Shown here in pieces: positions 45,574 to 54,294 of a stretch of 64,000 nucleotides of DNA (its first letter is position 1; every line of letters begins with the position of its first letter). The notes under the pieces are model-generated. The model was given only the letters and a program-made list of their open reading frames with translations. It did not search any database and was not told the origin of the DNA. Made by a program: the position numbers and the translations under genes. Source of the stretch: Polyangiaceae bacterium (lineage in GTDB: Bacteria; Myxococcota_A; Polyangia; Polyangiales; Polyangiaceae); the NCBI GenBank assembly GCA_016719945.1, contig JADJYE010000008.1:310001-374000 (forward strand), written 5' to 3'.

Positions 45574-46722
45574 TTACCCGCTGCGAAGCTTCGCCTTCAA
45601 CATCAGCGCGCCGATCAGATCCTCCTCCACGTCGTCGCGCGATTTGAAGCCCAGGGACAGATAGAACAAGAGCTCGCCGAAGGTGGGCCCCGCCTCTTGG
45701 AGGGTCCCGTCGAGCTCTGCCAGAACCAAGCGCTCACCGTCGGCGCACAGCCCAATCGCGCGCTTCACCCGAGCCGCCCCTCCACCCAGCGCGGACGGCG
45801 AGAGCACCGCGATCGGATAGGCGCCCGCGCCAGCGAGCGCCGCGAGCCCGGCGCGGAGGTCCTCTCGCTCGAGCTCGCGCGGACGCAGGAAATGCAGCGT
45901 GCCGTCGAGGCGCCCGATGGCTACGCCGCGGTAGAGATCGGTCGCATCGCTGGGGTCCTCGAAGTCGTAGACGGCGCTGAAGGCCTCGTGCGCCGCCGGG
46001 CGCGGGGCTCCGCCGAGCGCGCCGGGGAAGGCAGGTGCGCCGCGGCCATCGACGCGCCCAAGGACCCGATTGAGCCGCTGCGTCTCCTCGCCGATCGACG
46101 CCGCGCTCGGGTCGACCAAGCGCACGTTCACCTTTTGGTCAGCGTCGAACAGCGCCGCCACGATCGCCGGCAGCACGGGCGCGCCGAGCTCGGCACAGAG
46201 GTAAGTGCTCCCGCGCCTGGGCCGGAGCGCAGCCTCGAGCGCGTCGTCCTGTGCGTCGTGGGGAACCGAGATCGGCTCGACCGACGACTCGTCCAGCGTC
46301 TCGTCGCCCGCCTCGAGCCCTTCGTCCCCCTCGCACACGAACCGCCGCACGACCGAGCGCTCGCCGAACCGCCAGGCGTCGTCGTGCGTGACCTCGTCCG
46401 AGTAGACGAGCGCGTAGACGACGACGTCGGGCGCCGCCGCCGCGTCGCGCACGGCGAGGCCAGGGGGCAGCTCCTCCTCGAAGAGGTCGCACGCATGATC
46501 GTGCTCCTCGAAGCGCGGCAGCTTGAGCCCGCTCCGGTAGAAGGCGACCGACCAGCCTGGGATGCCGCGAAGCTCCGCCGTCACCACGGCTGGCGCCGGG
46601 ACGTCGAAGCCAGCGAGCGCGACCGCGAAGCCGCGTGAGAGCGCGCGCTCGGAGACGCGCGAGGTCGGGTACACGACGCAGGCGAAGGCCTCGGGCATGA
46701 CGTCGAGCGAGGGTACACCCAT
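45574..46722 (-). CDS. Protein of unknown function (382 residues)
   Basis: Begins MGVPSLDVMPEAFACVVYPTSR; no signal peptide is obvious. The body mixes alpha/beta patterns: GFAVALAGFDVPAPAVVTAELRGIPGWSVAFYRSG near residue 30, then an acidic central part (CEGDEGLEAGDETLDE), and a later segment FEDPSDATDLYRGVAIGRLDGTLHFL. No catalytic or binding motif is recognised. It is divergent from the outer-membrane barrel gene with overlapping upstream regions, so each promoter must lie within the other's 5' end or the real starts are further in (ATG 46698 is an alternative). No function can be given. Confidence 0.6.
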   Translation of the reverse strand: MGVPSLDVMPEAFACVVYPTSRVSERALSRGFAVALAGFDVPAPAVVTAELRGIPGWSVAFYRSGLKLPRFEEHDHACDLFEEELPPGLAVRDAAAAPDVVVYALVYSDEVTHDDAWRFGERSVVRRFVCEGDEGLEAGDETLDESSVEPISVPHDAQDDALEAALRPRRGSTYLCAELGAPVLPAIVAALFDADQKVNVRLVDPSAASIGEETQRLNRVLGRVDGRGAPAFPGALGGAPRPAAHEAFSAVYDFEDPSDATDLYRGVAIGRLDGTLHFLRPRELEREDLRAGLAALAGAGAYPIAVLSPSALGGGAARVKRAIGLCADGERLVLAELDGTLQEAGPTFGELLFYLSLGFKSRDDVEEDLIGALMLKAKLRSG

Positions 46723-46784
46723 GGGTGGTCGCGCCCCACCGGGTCTTGTTACGCTACGGGCGCTTGTTCTTCGAGAGCCCACAG

Positions 46785-48263
46785 TTGCGGCGGCTCGGGC
46801 TCGCGATGGCCCACGCCGCGCTGTCGCTGCTCCCCAGCGTGGCATCGGCCGACGAGCCCGCGACCTGGGGCGACGCGGCTCCGCCGCCTCGCCCCGCGAC
46901 CCTGCCACCGCACGAAGACCTGGCCCTCGGCGACAAGCGCCCGGAGCCTGACTATGACGGCCGCGAGGACGTCACGACGACCGCCGAGGACCTGCTGTGG
47001 ATCCCTCGCGTCTTGTTGTTCCCGGTGTACGTCGTCAGCGAATACGTGATCCGCATGCCGCTCGGGGCCCTGGTGACCACCCTCGAGCGCGAGGGGGTCA
47101 TCAGCGATCTCCTGCGGTCGCAGTCGGAGGTGGGCGTGCTGCCGACCGCCTTCATCGACTTCGGGTTTCGACCCAGCATCGGCGCGTATTTCTTCTGGGA
47201 CAACTTCATCGCCAAGGGCAACGATCTGCGCGCGACGGTCGCGTTCGGGGGGATCAACTTCTGGCGGGCCGGCGTCGCCAACCGCCTCCCCTTCACCACC
47301 CCCGTGGGGGCAGAGCGGGCCCGCTCGTATTTCCAGCTCGAGGCCAACGTCCTCACGCGCTCGGACCTCTTGTACTGGGGGACCGGTCCCGACGCGGCCG
47401 ACGGGTGGGAGTCGGCCTATGGAATCTTCACGGCGGGCGGCGGAGGCCGGATCCACGTCGAGCCCTGGCGAGGGCGCTTCATGGAGGCGTGGATCACCGG
47501 CAGGTACACGACGACCACGGCAGGTCACTGTTCGAGCTCGGAGATCGACGTCCAAGAAGACGTGATCGCCCGCGTCTGTGAGCCGCCGACCATCCGCCGC
47601 CAGATCCTCGACGGCGTCTTCCCGATCCCGGCGCACTACGGCCGACCCTACGCGACCATCAAGAGCGGCGTGCGGTTCGTGCTCGACTCGCGAGACCCGC
47701 GACCGGCGCCCGGTACGGGCTTCGCCGCCGACGTGTCCACGGAGCTGGTCACGGACGTGAAGCAGCCCGACCTCGGCAACTGGGTCAACTACGGCGCCGT
47801 CGTGGCGGGCTTCGTCGACCTCACGGGCTCGCAGCGCGTGCTCTCGCTCACCGTGGCCGCCCGCTTCCAGGACACGTTGACGAGCGGCACCGTCGTCCCC
47901 TTCACCGAGCTGGTCGGCTCGAAGCACGTCGAGGACGTGCCCGACCTCGATCTGATGCGAGGCTTCAAGCCGGGCCGGCTGCTCGGCTCGAGCGGCATCG
48001 CGGCGACGCTCGAGTACCGCTGGCCCCTGTGGGCCTTCCTGGACGGCACGCTGCAGGCCGCGGTCGGCAATGCCTTCCTCGAGCCCCACCTCGAGGACTT
48101 CGAGCCCGAGAAGCTGCGCATCTCGTTCGTCGGGGGGCTGCGATCCCCGAACCATCGCGACCACAGCTTCAACTTCTTGGTCGGGTTCGGGACGAACACG
48201 ATCGAGCAGGGCGGCGAGCCGTCGAGCCTGCGCCTGTTGTTCGGCGGCACGACCGGGTTCTGA
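46785..48263 (+). CDS. Outer-membrane beta-barrel protein, BamA/surface-antigen-like
   Basis: 492 residues from the TTG at 46785; earlier in-frame starts at 46725 and 46746 are possible. TTG 46785 is preferred because it gives a clean signal peptide, LRRLGLAMAHAALSLLPSVASA, and avoids overlap with the divergent gene. The mature N-terminus is acidic and Pro-rich, then the barrel strands alternate aromatic and polar residues (SYFQLEANVLTRSDLLYWG; RFVLDSRDPRPAPGTGFAADVS; ATLEYRWPLWAFLDGTLQAAVG), typical of the bacterial surface antigen (D15/BamA-barrel) family. No POTRA domains are seen, so it is not BamA itself. It ends in an aromatic residue (GFGTNTIEQ..GGTTGF), as expected for BAM recognition. 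Confidence 0.75.
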   Translation: MRRLGLAMAHAALSLLPSVASADEPATWGDAAPPPRPATLPPHEDLALGDKRPEPDYDGREDVTTTAEDLLWIPRVLLFPVYVVSEYVIRMPLGALVTTLEREGVISDLLRSQSEVGVLPTAFIDFGFRPSIGAYFFWDNFIAKGNDLRATVAFGGINFWRAGVANRLPFTTPVGAERARSYFQLEANVLTRSDLLYWGTGPDAADGWESAYGIFTAGGGGRIHVEPWRGRFMEAWITGRYTTTTAGHCSSSEIDVQEDVIARVCEPPTIRRQILDGVFPIPAHYGRPYATIKSGVRFVLDSRDPRPAPGTGFAADVSTELVTDVKQPDLGNWVNYGAVVAGFVDLTGSQRVLSLTVAARFQDTLTSGTVVPFTELVGSKHVEDVPDLDLMRGFKPGRLLGSSGIAATLEYRWPLWAFLDGTLQAAVGNAFLEPHLEDFEPEKLRISFVGGLRSPNHRDHSFNFLVGFGTNTIEQGGEPSSLRLLFGGTTGF

Positions 48264-48311
48264 CGACCGACGAGGGCGCAGCGGTGCTGGGGCTCGCGCG
48301 GGGGTGACGGC

Positions 48312-48920
48312 TCACTCCCAGGTGCCGCGGAACGAGAAGCCGCTCGGGCTCTGGGTGGCGAGCTCGACCAGGACGGCTCGCCCCCCCGCAGCCTCGAGCG
48401 CCGCGCGGAAGCCCGTGGAGTAGGCCTTGGCCAAGAAGGTCGGCAGAAGACCTGGGGGCGCGCGCATCTCGAGGGTCACCTCCCGATCTCGCACGATCGG
48501 CGCGGCGATGGTGATCCCCCGGTGAAACTGCCCCCAGCGCGAGGCCGCCGTCTTCAAGATCCGCTCGGGCGAGACGAGCCTGAAGAGGATCGAATACAGC
48601 GGGCTCGAGATGAGCCGAACGTTCTGCTGGTAGGCCATGTTCGAGAACGCCTCGTCGGACTCGAACAGCGCCGCGCGCGCCGCGACCCAGACCACGTTCG
48701 CGTGGACCTCGGGCACCCACTGGCTCACCGCCGGGGGCGCCTTGACGAGCGCCGCAGCCGCGGGAGGCAGCTCCCCGACGAGCCTCGACGCGGCGAACCC
48801 CTTCATGAACTCGCGGAAGATCGAGCCCTTCTGCTCGTACTCGCGATAGGAGTCGACGCCCTCGGGCAAGCCCGAGAGGTAGCCCTCGATCGCGTCGGCC
48901 GCGAAGCTCATCACGCCCAT
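48312..48920 (-). CDS. Predicted DUF2378-like protein of myxobacterial type
   Basis: 202 residues from ATG 48920. The sequence (VPEVHANVVWVAARAALFESDEAFSNMAYQQNVRLI; SPLYSILFRLVSPERILKTAASRWGQFHRGITIAA) resembles the TIGR02265/DUF2378 proteins expanded in Myxococcota, in which a RLxSPERxLxxx..FHRG stretch is a landmark. Their function is unknown; a heme-NO-binding-like fold has been suggested for related folds, but I cannot verify that here. Convergent with the barrel gene, and divergent from the GNAT gene with which its upstream region is tightly packed. Confidence 0.55.
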   Translation of the reverse strand: MGVMSFAADAIEGYLSGLPEGVDSYREYEQKGSIFREFMKGFAASRLVGELPPAAAALVKAPPAVSQWVPEVHANVVWVAARAALFESDEAFSNMAYQQNVRLISSPLYSILFRLVSPERILKTAASRWGQFHRGITIAAPIVRDREVTLEMRAPPGLLPTFLAKAYSTGFRAALEAAGGRAVLVELATQSPSGFSFRGTWE

Positions 48921-49005
48921 GGTAGCCCGAGCGGCGGGCTCAGCTCGACGGCCGAGCTGCCCGCCGCCCCTTGACGGGGCGGGCGCGAGCGTCGACACGT
49001 CGCCG

Positions 49006-49872
49006 GTGCCGCAGGCCGCCGCTGAGCTCGTCACGTTCTGCCTCGAACACCCGGCGACCAGCATCTCCGAGCCCGACGTGCGCCTCGTGCTCGAGCGCCT
49101 GACGCGAGGCCCCGAGGGGGTGTTCGATCTCGCGAGCCCCGGCGGAGCCCGGCTGGTCGCGGCGCTGATCGAGCTCGCCGAGAGCGACGACGACATGGCC
49201 GAGCTGATACCGCTCGGCGTGCGAGGGGGCGATGGGCTGGAGGGGCTGCTCGGGGAGGCCGTCGACCGCGCGTTGGCGCTCGCGCGCACCGGAACGAGGA
49301 GGCTGTTCCGCGTGCCGCTCGGCCCGTGCCTCGCAGAGCAGCGTCCGGTGCTCGAGGCTCGCGGGCTGGGCGCCGCGTTCTCGAGCACCTCGATGGCCAC
49401 GCCCGACGCGCGCTGGGCGCCGACTCCGACGCCCGACGGGCTGGTGTTCGAGGACTGGCGAGCCGACCACGGCACGAGCGCGATCCACGCGCTCGTCCGC
49501 GCCGCCTTCGCCGGCAATCCGGGCGTGATTCACCTGCCCGAGGAGGAGCTCGTCCAGCGGCTCGCGTCCTCGGTCCCGAAGCCGCGGCTGCTCTTCGACG
49601 GGGCCGTCCTCGTCGGCCTCAGCCGCACCCGCGGCCCAGAGGCCGACGGGGTGGGCACCGTCCAGATGATCGCGAGAGACCCGCGCGCGCGCGGCCGGCG
49701 CCTGGGGGACGTGCTGCTGTCCGAGGCGCAGCGCGTCCTCGCCGAGGCAGGCGCGACGCGCTTCGCGCTCGAGGTCCTGACCGACAACACGAGCGCCCTC
49801 GCGCTGTATCGGCGCCACGGGTTCGAAGTCGTCTCGGTCGAGACGACCTTTCAGCGCGGGGTCCACGGCTGA
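49006..49872 (+). CDS. GNAT-family N-acetyltransferase
   Basis: 288 residues from GTG 49006; a longer start at ATG 48919 would overlap the divergent gene and adds a low-complexity Arg/Pro segment, so the shorter one is preferred. The C-terminal GNAT domain is clear: VGTVQMIARDPRARGRRLGDVLLSEAQRVL is the acetyl-CoA motif A region (R/Q-x-x-G-x-G/A variant RGRRLG), followed by FALEVLTDNTSALALYRRHGFEVVSVET, the motif B region with the YRRxGF signature. The N-terminal 160 residues look like a second, degenerate GNAT-like half (PLGPCLAEQRPVLEARGLGAAF), as in two-domain acetyltransferases. Substrate unknown. Confidence 0.78.
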   Translation: MPQAAAELVTFCLEHPATSISEPDVRLVLERLTRGPEGVFDLASPGGARLVAALIELAESDDDMAELIPLGVRGGDGLEGLLGEAVDRALALARTGTRRLFRVPLGPCLAEQRPVLEARGLGAAFSSTSMATPDARWAPTPTPDGLVFEDWRADHGTSAIHALVRAAFAGNPGVIHLPEEELVQRLASSVPKPRLLFDGAVLVGLSRTRGPEADGVGTVQMIARDPRARGRRLGDVLLSEAQRVLAEAGATRFALEVLTDNTSALALYRRHGFEVVSVETTFQRGVHG

Positions 49873-50057
49873 GCTGCGGCGCTCGCTTCTGTGCGCCGGT
49901 GGACGCGCGCCCGGTCATGGCGGCGACGCGCGCCGACGAAATCCTGCAAAACCCTGCAGAAAGTTGCGAACCAGGGCAGCTGGACCATGTGCGCGCTCGT
50001 CGCCTCCGCCTCTAAGTGCGTGAAAGCTCGGCACCGCGACCCTGGCTCGACGAGTGC

Positions 50058-50453
50058 ATGAGCCTTTCCATGCAGCCCGTGCAGGAGCGCATCACCCCCC
50101 CGCCCCCGAGCCCGATCTTGGCCGAGCGCCGCGCGCACCGTCGCGCCGCGCTCGACCGCCCGGTCTTGCTCGAGACCGCGTCGAAGACGGCGACCGGGCG
50201 GCTGCTCAACGTGTCGGGCGGTGGGCTCGCCCTCCGCTCCGAGCTCGACCTCGCCGTCGCAGAGCGAGTGAGCGTCTACTTCGAGCTGCCCATCGGCTTC
50301 GGCGTCCAGGCGGACGCCGAGGTGCTCCGTCGCGAGGGCGCGATCACCGTCGTGCGCTTCGTCGACGCGCCGAGCCAAGCGGTCTTGGCGATCCGCTCGT
50401 TCTGCCGCATCAGCGGCTTGATGCCCGCGTATACCGGCCCGAAGTCGCGCTGA
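50058..50453 (+). CDS. PilZ-domain protein
   Basis: 131 residues from ATG 50058, with further in-frame starts upstream. The c-di-GMP-binding signature is present: RRAHRRAALDRPV (RxxxR) followed after about 20 residues by LLNVSGGGLALRSE (the NxSxxG strand), then VSVYFELPIGFGVQADAEVLRREGAITVVRFVD. Single-domain PilZ proteins are c-di-GMP adaptors in motility and envelope control. Preceded by a 185-bp intergenic with the near-repeat CCTGCAAAACCCTGCAGAAA (positions near 49940-49970), function unclear. Confidence 0.75.
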   Translation: MSLSMQPVQERITPPPPSPILAERRAHRRAALDRPVLLETASKTATGRLLNVSGGGLALRSELDLAVAERVSVYFELPIGFGVQADAEVLRREGAITVVRFVDAPSQAVLAIRSFCRISGLMPAYTGPKSR

Positions 50454-50472
50454 CCGAGCAGCCGACGCCGGC

Positions 50473-51291
50473 TCACTCGTCGTCGGGCTCGCCCTGGCTG
50501 CGCCCGTCTTCGGCCGCGTTGCCTGGGCCGCTGGCGTCGGAGGCGCGGGTCGGCTCTTCCCCACGGCCCCAGCTCATCCGCTGCTTCGCCGAGCGCAGCT
50601 TGTAGATCGGGTAGAACAAGCCGCCGTCGCCCGCGGCTCGGAAGCGCTGCTGGGCGTTCATGCTGAGCTCCTCCTCCGTGTACGCCTCGCTCGCGCGCTT
50701 GAGCTCCTCGTAGTCGTCGGCGGTGAACTCCTCATGCGCGACGAGCTCCTGTCGCGGGAGCACCCGGATGCGGCAGAGCGGGGTGCCTCGCTCGATGTTC
50801 ACGACGTCCATCGGCGTGAAGCGCGACAGCAGCGGGCGGATGACGACGAAGTTCTTGAACCAGAAGTACCAGTCGGTCTCCAGGATCGCGGCCTCGGTCG
50901 AGAACGGCAGGCTGTCGCGGAGCTTCGGGTCGGCCACCCGATCGACCAACGTGACCCAGCCGGGCGCGGTCTTGATGCGCACCCCCGAATAGACGCCCAG
51001 GTGAAACGGCCCGAACGTGCCGATCTTTCCGGTCATCTCGGCGGGCACCGAGAACAGCCCGCGCTCGACGTCGGTGACCATGAAGCTGACGTCCTGCGAG
51101 AAGAACAGGTCCCACCCGCTCATCTGGCCGTCGACCCACGGCCGGCAGTCGATCGGCGCCGGGACGAACTTTCCATCGAACGCTGAGCCCGTGTACTCCG
51201 ACGGCGCGTGCCGCGAGCGGTCGGCGCGACCCGCGCGCGCCCGGATCACCCAGTCGCCGTCGTACCCGAACTTGATGAGGGGTCGTTCCAT
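50473..51291 (-). CDS. Protein of unknown function (DUF6065-like pattern)
   Basis: 272 residues, no signal peptide or transmembrane helix. Residues about 35-140 (GSAFDGKFVPAPIDCRPWVDGQMSGWDLFFSQDVSFMVTD; PFHLGVYSGVRIKTAPGWVTLV) and 150-190 (DWYFWFKNFVVIRPLLSRFTPMDVVNIERGTPLCRI) are aromatic-rich in a way that recalls DUF6065 proteins, but this recollection is not firm. The C-terminal 40 residues are acidic and repetitive (RSQGEPDDE). No catalytic pattern is recognised. It is convergent with the PilZ gene. Confidence 0.55.
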   Translation of the reverse strand: MERPLIKFGYDGDWVIRARAGRADRSRHAPSEYTGSAFDGKFVPAPIDCRPWVDGQMSGWDLFFSQDVSFMVTDVERGLFSVPAEMTGKIGTFGPFHLGVYSGVRIKTAPGWVTLVDRVADPKLRDSLPFSTEAAILETDWYFWFKNFVVIRPLLSRFTPMDVVNIERGTPLCRIRVLPRQELVAHEEFTADDYEELKRASEAYTEEELSMNAQQRFRAAGDGGLFYPIYKLRSAKQRMSWGRGEEPTRASDASGPGNAAEDGRSQGEPDDE

Positions 51292-51400
51292 GTTCGCCTC
51301 TGTGCGGCGCAGCGGAGCATAGCGGACGTGCTTCGATGGCTGCGCCGCAGCGAGCCCGACGGCGGCGACTCAGGCGTTCGGCCTGCCGAAGCGGCCAGCG

Positions 51401-51817
51401 TCAGGGCGCGGGCGTCGTCGCCTTGCTGAGCGTCCCGCCGTTCTCCTTGCAGATCCTCTCCGCGACGGTGAGCACGCCCTCCGCCTCCGGAGCCGCCCCG
51501 CCCGCATAGAAATGCACGTCGGGCATGGGGTTGCCGCTCGGCGAGGTGGCGCCGTCGCAGGTCGCGACGCGCCCCTCGCTCGGGCACTCCGCGAGGGCTT
51601 GCCCCGCGTCCGACGTGCACTGCTGCGTGGCCTTGTCGATCTGGGACGGGCCGAGCCCCGTCCACGACGAGCACATCATCGACTTCATCATGCAGCCGAA
51701 CGAGGCGTTGGCCGCGGCGGTGGGCTCGGTCGCGGCAGCGTCGGAGGTCGACGCGCAGCCGGAGGCGGCGCCGGCAGCGAGGAGCAGGGCGGAGGCGAGC
51801 AGGTGGTGTAGGCGCAT
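51401..51817 (-). CDS. Small Cys-containing lipoprotein
   Basis: 138 residues. MRLHHLLASALLLAAGAASGC is a type II signal peptide (lipobox ASGC) followed by an Ala/Thr spacer. The mature part has a Met/Cys-rich start (FGCMMKSMMCSSWTGLG) and three more Cys (QQCTSD, AECPSE, ATCDGA), then ICKENGG, suggesting disulfides. No family recognised. Upstream it is divergent from nothing obvious; the next gene upstream on the same strand, at 52478, is the HD protein, whose 3' end is 28 bp away. Confidence 0.68.
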   Translation of the reverse strand: MRLHHLLASALLLAAGAASGCASTSDAAATEPTAAANASFGCMMKSMMCSSWTGLGPSQIDKATQQCTSDAGQALAECPSEGRVATCDGATSPSGNPMPDVHFYAGGAAPEAEGVLTVAERICKENGGTLSKATTPAP

Positions 51818-51845
51818 CGGATGGGGAGCATAGCCCTTGTGCTCC

Positions 51846-52478
51846 TCATCTACCGAGGGCTCGTGTGACGTTCGCCCGCGCCGTCGCCTCGAAGCGCGCC
51901 TTGCCCCACGCGGAGAGGAAGATGCTCTCCTTCAACAGGAGCCCCTCGAGGAAGGCTTTACGCCCGGCGGCGAACGCCTCCGGCGGGACGGCGCGATACT
52001 CCGCCGCGACGCCTCGCTCGTACGCGTCGTAGCGCGCCCGCTCTGCCCCGAGGATGGCCATGTCGCAGTCGAGGAAGCACGCGCCGTCCGGATCGTCCGC
52101 GAGGTCGCGCTCGCCAAGCGCACCGTGCCGCGCGGTCATCAGGATGAGCGCCTCGACGCGCGCCGCATCGAGGCCTTGCCCCGAAAGCTGCTCCTCGATC
52201 GCCCGCCGCGCCCACCCTGCGCTCTTCGCCTCGTTGTCCTTCGCCCCGGCGACGTAGACGGCGTCGTGAAACAGCGCCGCGAGGTAGACCTCGCGGGGCG
52301 CGAGCCAGCCGACGGACGCGGCGACCTCCCCAAAGCGTTGGACGATCTCCTCGAGGTGCGTGCCGTCGTGGTAGGCGCGGCCCGCCCCGCCGTAAGCGAC
52401 GCGAACCTCGCGCGCGAGATCGGCGGGCAGGACGAGCCCTCGAGGGGCCCTGGCGGCCAGCAGCTCGTCTGACGTCAT
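51846..52478 (-). CDS. HD-domain phosphohydrolase
   Basis: 210 residues from ATG 52478. The metal-dependent HD motif is YHDGTHLEEI and LALFHDAVYVA (His-Asp), with the later ILMTARHGALG His and FLDCDMAILGA Asp. These occur in a family of predicted HD phosphohydrolases of unknown substrate. No partner domain. It is divergent from the alkylglycerol-monooxygenase-like gene, with 69 bp between starts. An unusual, very long open frame runs on the minus strand further upstream but is a GC-bias artefact. Confidence 0.78.
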   Translation of the reverse strand: MTSDELLAARAPRGLVLPADLAREVRVAYGGAGRAYHDGTHLEEIVQRFGEVAASVGWLAPREVYLAALFHDAVYVAGAKDNEAKSAGWARRAIEEQLSGQGLDAARVEALILMTARHGALGERDLADDPDGACFLDCDMAILGAERARYDAYERGVAAEYRAVPPEAFAAGRKAFLEGLLLKESIFLSAWGKARFEATARANVTRALGR

Positions 52479-52547
52479 GGGACGACCCCTACGGTAGGGC
52501 CGAGCGCGGAGGGGGCAACCCGGCACGAGAGCGAGTAAGCTCCGGGC

Positions 52548-53789
52548 ATGGACGGTCGCGCCGTCGCCCTCGCCATCCCGCTGTTCTTCCTGCTGATCGG
52601 CTTCGAGCTCGTCGCTGATCGCAAGCGCAGGCGCCGCGGGGAGGAGCCGCTCTACCGCTTCGCGGACTCGATCTCGAGCCTCTCTTGCGGGGTGGGCCAG
52701 CAGGTGCTGCAGACCCTGTTCCTCAACGCCCTCGGCGCGGCGACCTACCTGTTCGTGTGGGAGCACGCTCGGCTCGCTGACCTGTCGCAGGGCTCGCCGC
52801 TCACCTGGGTCGCCGCGTTCGTCCTCGTCGACCTCTGCTACTGGGTCTACCACTGGGCGAGCCACCGCGTGAACTTCTTCTGGGCGATGCACGTCGTGCA
52901 CCACTCGAGCGAGGAGTACAACCTCTCGACCGCCCTCCGGCAGAGCTGGCTCACGAACCTGACGTCGTGGATCTTCTATCTGCCGGCGGCCCTGCTCGGC
53001 GTGCCGCCGTTCGTCTTCGTGCTCTGCCTGACGCTGAACATCCTCTATCAGTTCTGGATCCACACGCGCCTGGTCGGCAAGCTCGGGCCTCTCGAGCTCG
53101 TCTTCAACACCCCGTCGCATCACCGCGTGCACCACGGCATCGATCCCGAGTACATCGACAAGAACTATGGGGGCGTGTTCATCGTGTGGGACCGGCTCTT
53201 CAAGACGTTCGTCGAGGAGCGCGCCGAGCCCTCGTACGGGACCGTGAAGCCGCTCTCCAGCTTCAACCCGTTCTGGGCGAACCTGGAGCTGTTCGTGCAC
53301 CTCGCGAAGATGAGCCGAAGGACGCGCAGGCTCTCGGACAAAATCCTCGTTTGGCTGAAGCCGCCCGAGTGGCAGCCCGAAGATCTCGGCGGCGTCGTGA
53401 CCGTGCCGTCCGTCGACAAGGCGACCCGTGTGAAGCACGGCGCGGCCGCGCGCGGCCGCGTCTCGCGGTACATCGTGGGCCAGTTCGCGGTGGTCACCGT
53501 GATCGTCTTCGCGCTGCTCTGGCAGTCCGCGTCGCTGGGCGCGGCGGAGCTCGCGGTCGGGTCCGCGCTGGTGCTCGGTGCGCTCGCGGTGTGGGGCGGG
53601 CTGCTCGAGGCGAAGCGTTGGGCGGTTCCCACCGAGGTTGTGCGGCTGCTCGCGCTGGCAGGCGCGGCTGCGCACCTCGTTTCGCGCGGCCCCGTGTGGG
53701 TCGGCGTGGCCGGCGCGGCCGTGGCGACGGCCTCTGCGTTCTGGCTGCTGTCCGTGAAGGCCGAGCGCCGCACCCTCGCGCCGACTTGA
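52548..53789 (+). CDS. Alkylglycerol-monooxygenase-like membrane enzyme (fatty acid hydroxylase family)
   Basis: 413 residues. Helices at the N-terminus (IPLFFLLIGFELVADRKRRRR) are followed by the three histidine motifs of the di-iron family: YHWASHRVNFFW, HVVHHSSEEYN and SHHRVHHGIDPEY, with LNILYQFWIHTRLVGKLG between them. A C-terminal block of four more helices (ISRYIVGQFAVVTVIVFALLWQ) is present, giving the architecture of TMEM195/alkylglycerol monooxygenase, which cleaves ether lipids with O2 and tetrahydrobiopterin. Myxobacteria are known to make ether lipids, so the role is plausible. Substrate specificity is inferred. Confidence 0.8.
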   Translation: MDGRAVALAIPLFFLLIGFELVADRKRRRRGEEPLYRFADSISSLSCGVGQQVLQTLFLNALGAATYLFVWEHARLADLSQGSPLTWVAAFVLVDLCYWVYHWASHRVNFFWAMHVVHHSSEEYNLSTALRQSWLTNLTSWIFYLPAALLGVPPFVFVLCLTLNILYQFWIHTRLVGKLGPLELVFNTPSHHRVHHGIDPEYIDKNYGGVFIVWDRLFKTFVEERAEPSYGTVKPLSSFNPFWANLELFVHLAKMSRRTRRLSDKILVWLKPPEWQPEDLGGVVTVPSVDKATRVKHGAAARGRVSRYIVGQFAVVTVIVFALLWQSASLGAAELAVGSALVLGALAVWGGLLEAKRWAVPTEVVRLLALAGAAAHLVSRGPVWVGVAGAAVATASAFWLLSVKAERRTLAPT

Positions 53790-53820
53790 CGCCCGCGCGC
53801 GTCGGCGAGAGCGAAGGTGG

Positions 53821-54294
53821 ATGAACGCACCGCCCCGAGAGCTCCCCAGCGCGCTCTGTCTCGTCGTCGCCTCGTCCATGCTCGCCGGCCTCGGCTGCTC
53901 CGACCCAGGCGCTGGCACGGCGACGGCGTCGGCCGAGGCGAAGACCAGCGCGAAGGCGAGCGCCTCCACGGCGCCGACCGCGGCCGCGACGTCCACCGCG
54001 GCGGCGCCCGCGACCGCAGCGTCGACGTCCACGGCCGCAGCCACGGCCGAAGAGAGCGCGACCGCCGCGAGCGCTGCCAGCACGGCGAGCACCGCCGCCG
54101 CGCCGAGCACCGCCGCCGCGACGGCCAAGGCCGACCCCCCCACCCCGGCTGGCACCGTCGCGGCGAAGAAGGCCTGCTGCGCTGGAAAGAACGACTGCAA
54201 AGGGCTCGGCGGCTGCAAGACCGCGAAGAACGAGTGCGCCGGCAAGAACAGCTGCAAGGGCACCGGCGGCTGCTCGATGCGCAACTGCAAATGA
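53821..54294 (+). CDS. Low-complexity lipoprotein with Cys-rich, putatively metal-binding C-terminus
   Basis: 157 residues. A signal peptide with lipobox GLGC is followed by about 90 residues composed almost only of Ala, Ser, Thr and Glu. The last 45 residues are Cys-rich (8 Cys): KKACCAGKNDCKGLGGC, KNECAGKNSCKGTGGC, with a repeated CxGxNxCKGxGGC unit seen in small metal-binding or bufferin-like proteins. The low-complexity part would act as a tether extending the metal-binding knob from the membrane. The stop overlaps the start of the acyl-CoA synthetase gene (ATGA), an unexpected pairing. Confidence 0.72.
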   Translation: MNAPPRELPSALCLVVASSMLAGLGCSDPGAGTATASAEAKTSAKASASTAPTAAATSTAAAPATAASTSTAAATAEESATAASAASTASTAAAPSTAAATAKADPPTPAGTVAAKKACCAGKNDCKGLGGCKTAKNECAGKNSCKGTGGCSMRNCK

